Position numbers and translations under genes: made by a program. Below, in pieces: positions 63,926 to 64,000 of a DNA stretch of 64,000 nt. Origin of the DNA: Syntrophaceae bacterium (GTDB lineage: Bacteria > Desulfobacterota > Syntrophia > Syntrophales > UBA2185). The notes under the pieces are model-generated. The model was not told where the DNA came from, ran no database searches, and saw only the letters and a list, made by a program, of their open reading frames with translations. Each line of letters starts with the position of its first letter. The first letter of the stretch is position 1. The stretch spans positions 23,499 to 87,498 of the forward strand of contig PMBI01000050.1 in assembly GCA_003153775.1 (NCBI GenBank). Reading direction: 5' to 3'.

Positions 63926-64000
63926 TTTAATTTATGGTAAGTTATCACTGATAAACAAGAAAGTACATTTTTGTTTTTTATTTAAATTGTGATGTCAATT

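Overview
The window looks like chromosomal DNA of an anaerobic Desulfobacterota-type (former Deltaproteobacteria) bacterium, most plausibly from the Syntrophales/Syntrophorhabdales side. The reasons are the giant BadF/HgdC-type acyl-CoA dehydratase activase, the fused ADP-forming acyl-CoA synthetase, the FMN glutamate-synthase-like protein next to an NrpR-type regulator, several metallo-beta-lactamase-fold hydrolases, a phasin-like protein and an hgcAB pair. This placement is inferred from gene content only. No rRNA, tRNA, CRISPR array, insertion sequence or prophage was recognised. The first gene (1-531) is cut by the window edge.

Layout. 1-6.2 kb: end of a mercuric-reductase/Lpd-like flavoprotein, HAD phosphatase, FmdB zinc ribbon, M48 membrane protease, LOG-like nucleotide-binding protein, two MBL-fold hydrolases and YjbQ. 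6.37-8.41 kb is the highlight: a marR-hgcA-hgcB operon. HgcA (corrinoid membrane protein with the NVWCAAGK cap helix) and HgcB (2x[4Fe-4S] ferredoxin with a Cys-rich tail) are the mercury-methylation pair. The MarR gene has a textbook promoter whose -10 lies inside an inverted repeat and whose predicted start point falls on the ATG, so the message would be leaderless. 8.4-8.95 kb holds fragments of a receiver domain and of a SufC-like ATPase, joined head to head. 8.96-20.5 kb: MFS exporter, cupin, double-hotdog protein, a phosphoesterase-nucleotidyltransferase fusion, tautomerase, quinone reductase, EttA, and a thiM-thiE-HAD operon.

20.6-34 kb: diguanylate cyclase; a peroxiredoxin / Fe-S aldo-keto reductase / DUF6599 operon; phasin-MBL-TPR operon; ADP-forming acyl-CoA synthetase; ParE/Phd toxin-antitoxin; small enzymes including a pyrimidine-dimer-glycosylase-like protein; FabD and a glutaminyl cyclase. 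34-38 kb is a compact operon (HtrA, endonuclease III-like, PHP, DUF374 acyltransferase). 38.2-43.6 kb: 1.4-kilo-residue activase and a fumarylacetoacetate-hydrolase-family enzyme. 43.9-46.8 kb: an MCE/Mla-like lipid-transport operon whose 'ATPase' gene lacks the P-loop. 47-51.6 kb: Rho_N-like protein, hisH-hisF-pdxS-pdxT and a TIGR01212 radical SAM protein. 51.7-53.6 kb: mnmG.

53.9-64 kb is a nitrogen-flavoured block: FMN glutamate-synthase-like protein, NrpR-type regulator with inverted repeats over its own promoter, glutamate dehydrogenase, a degenerate-KaiC/PPDK-N fusion, an 828-base AT-rich gap with a 24-base palindrome, an orphan 122-residue protein and a NifA-like sigma54 activator.
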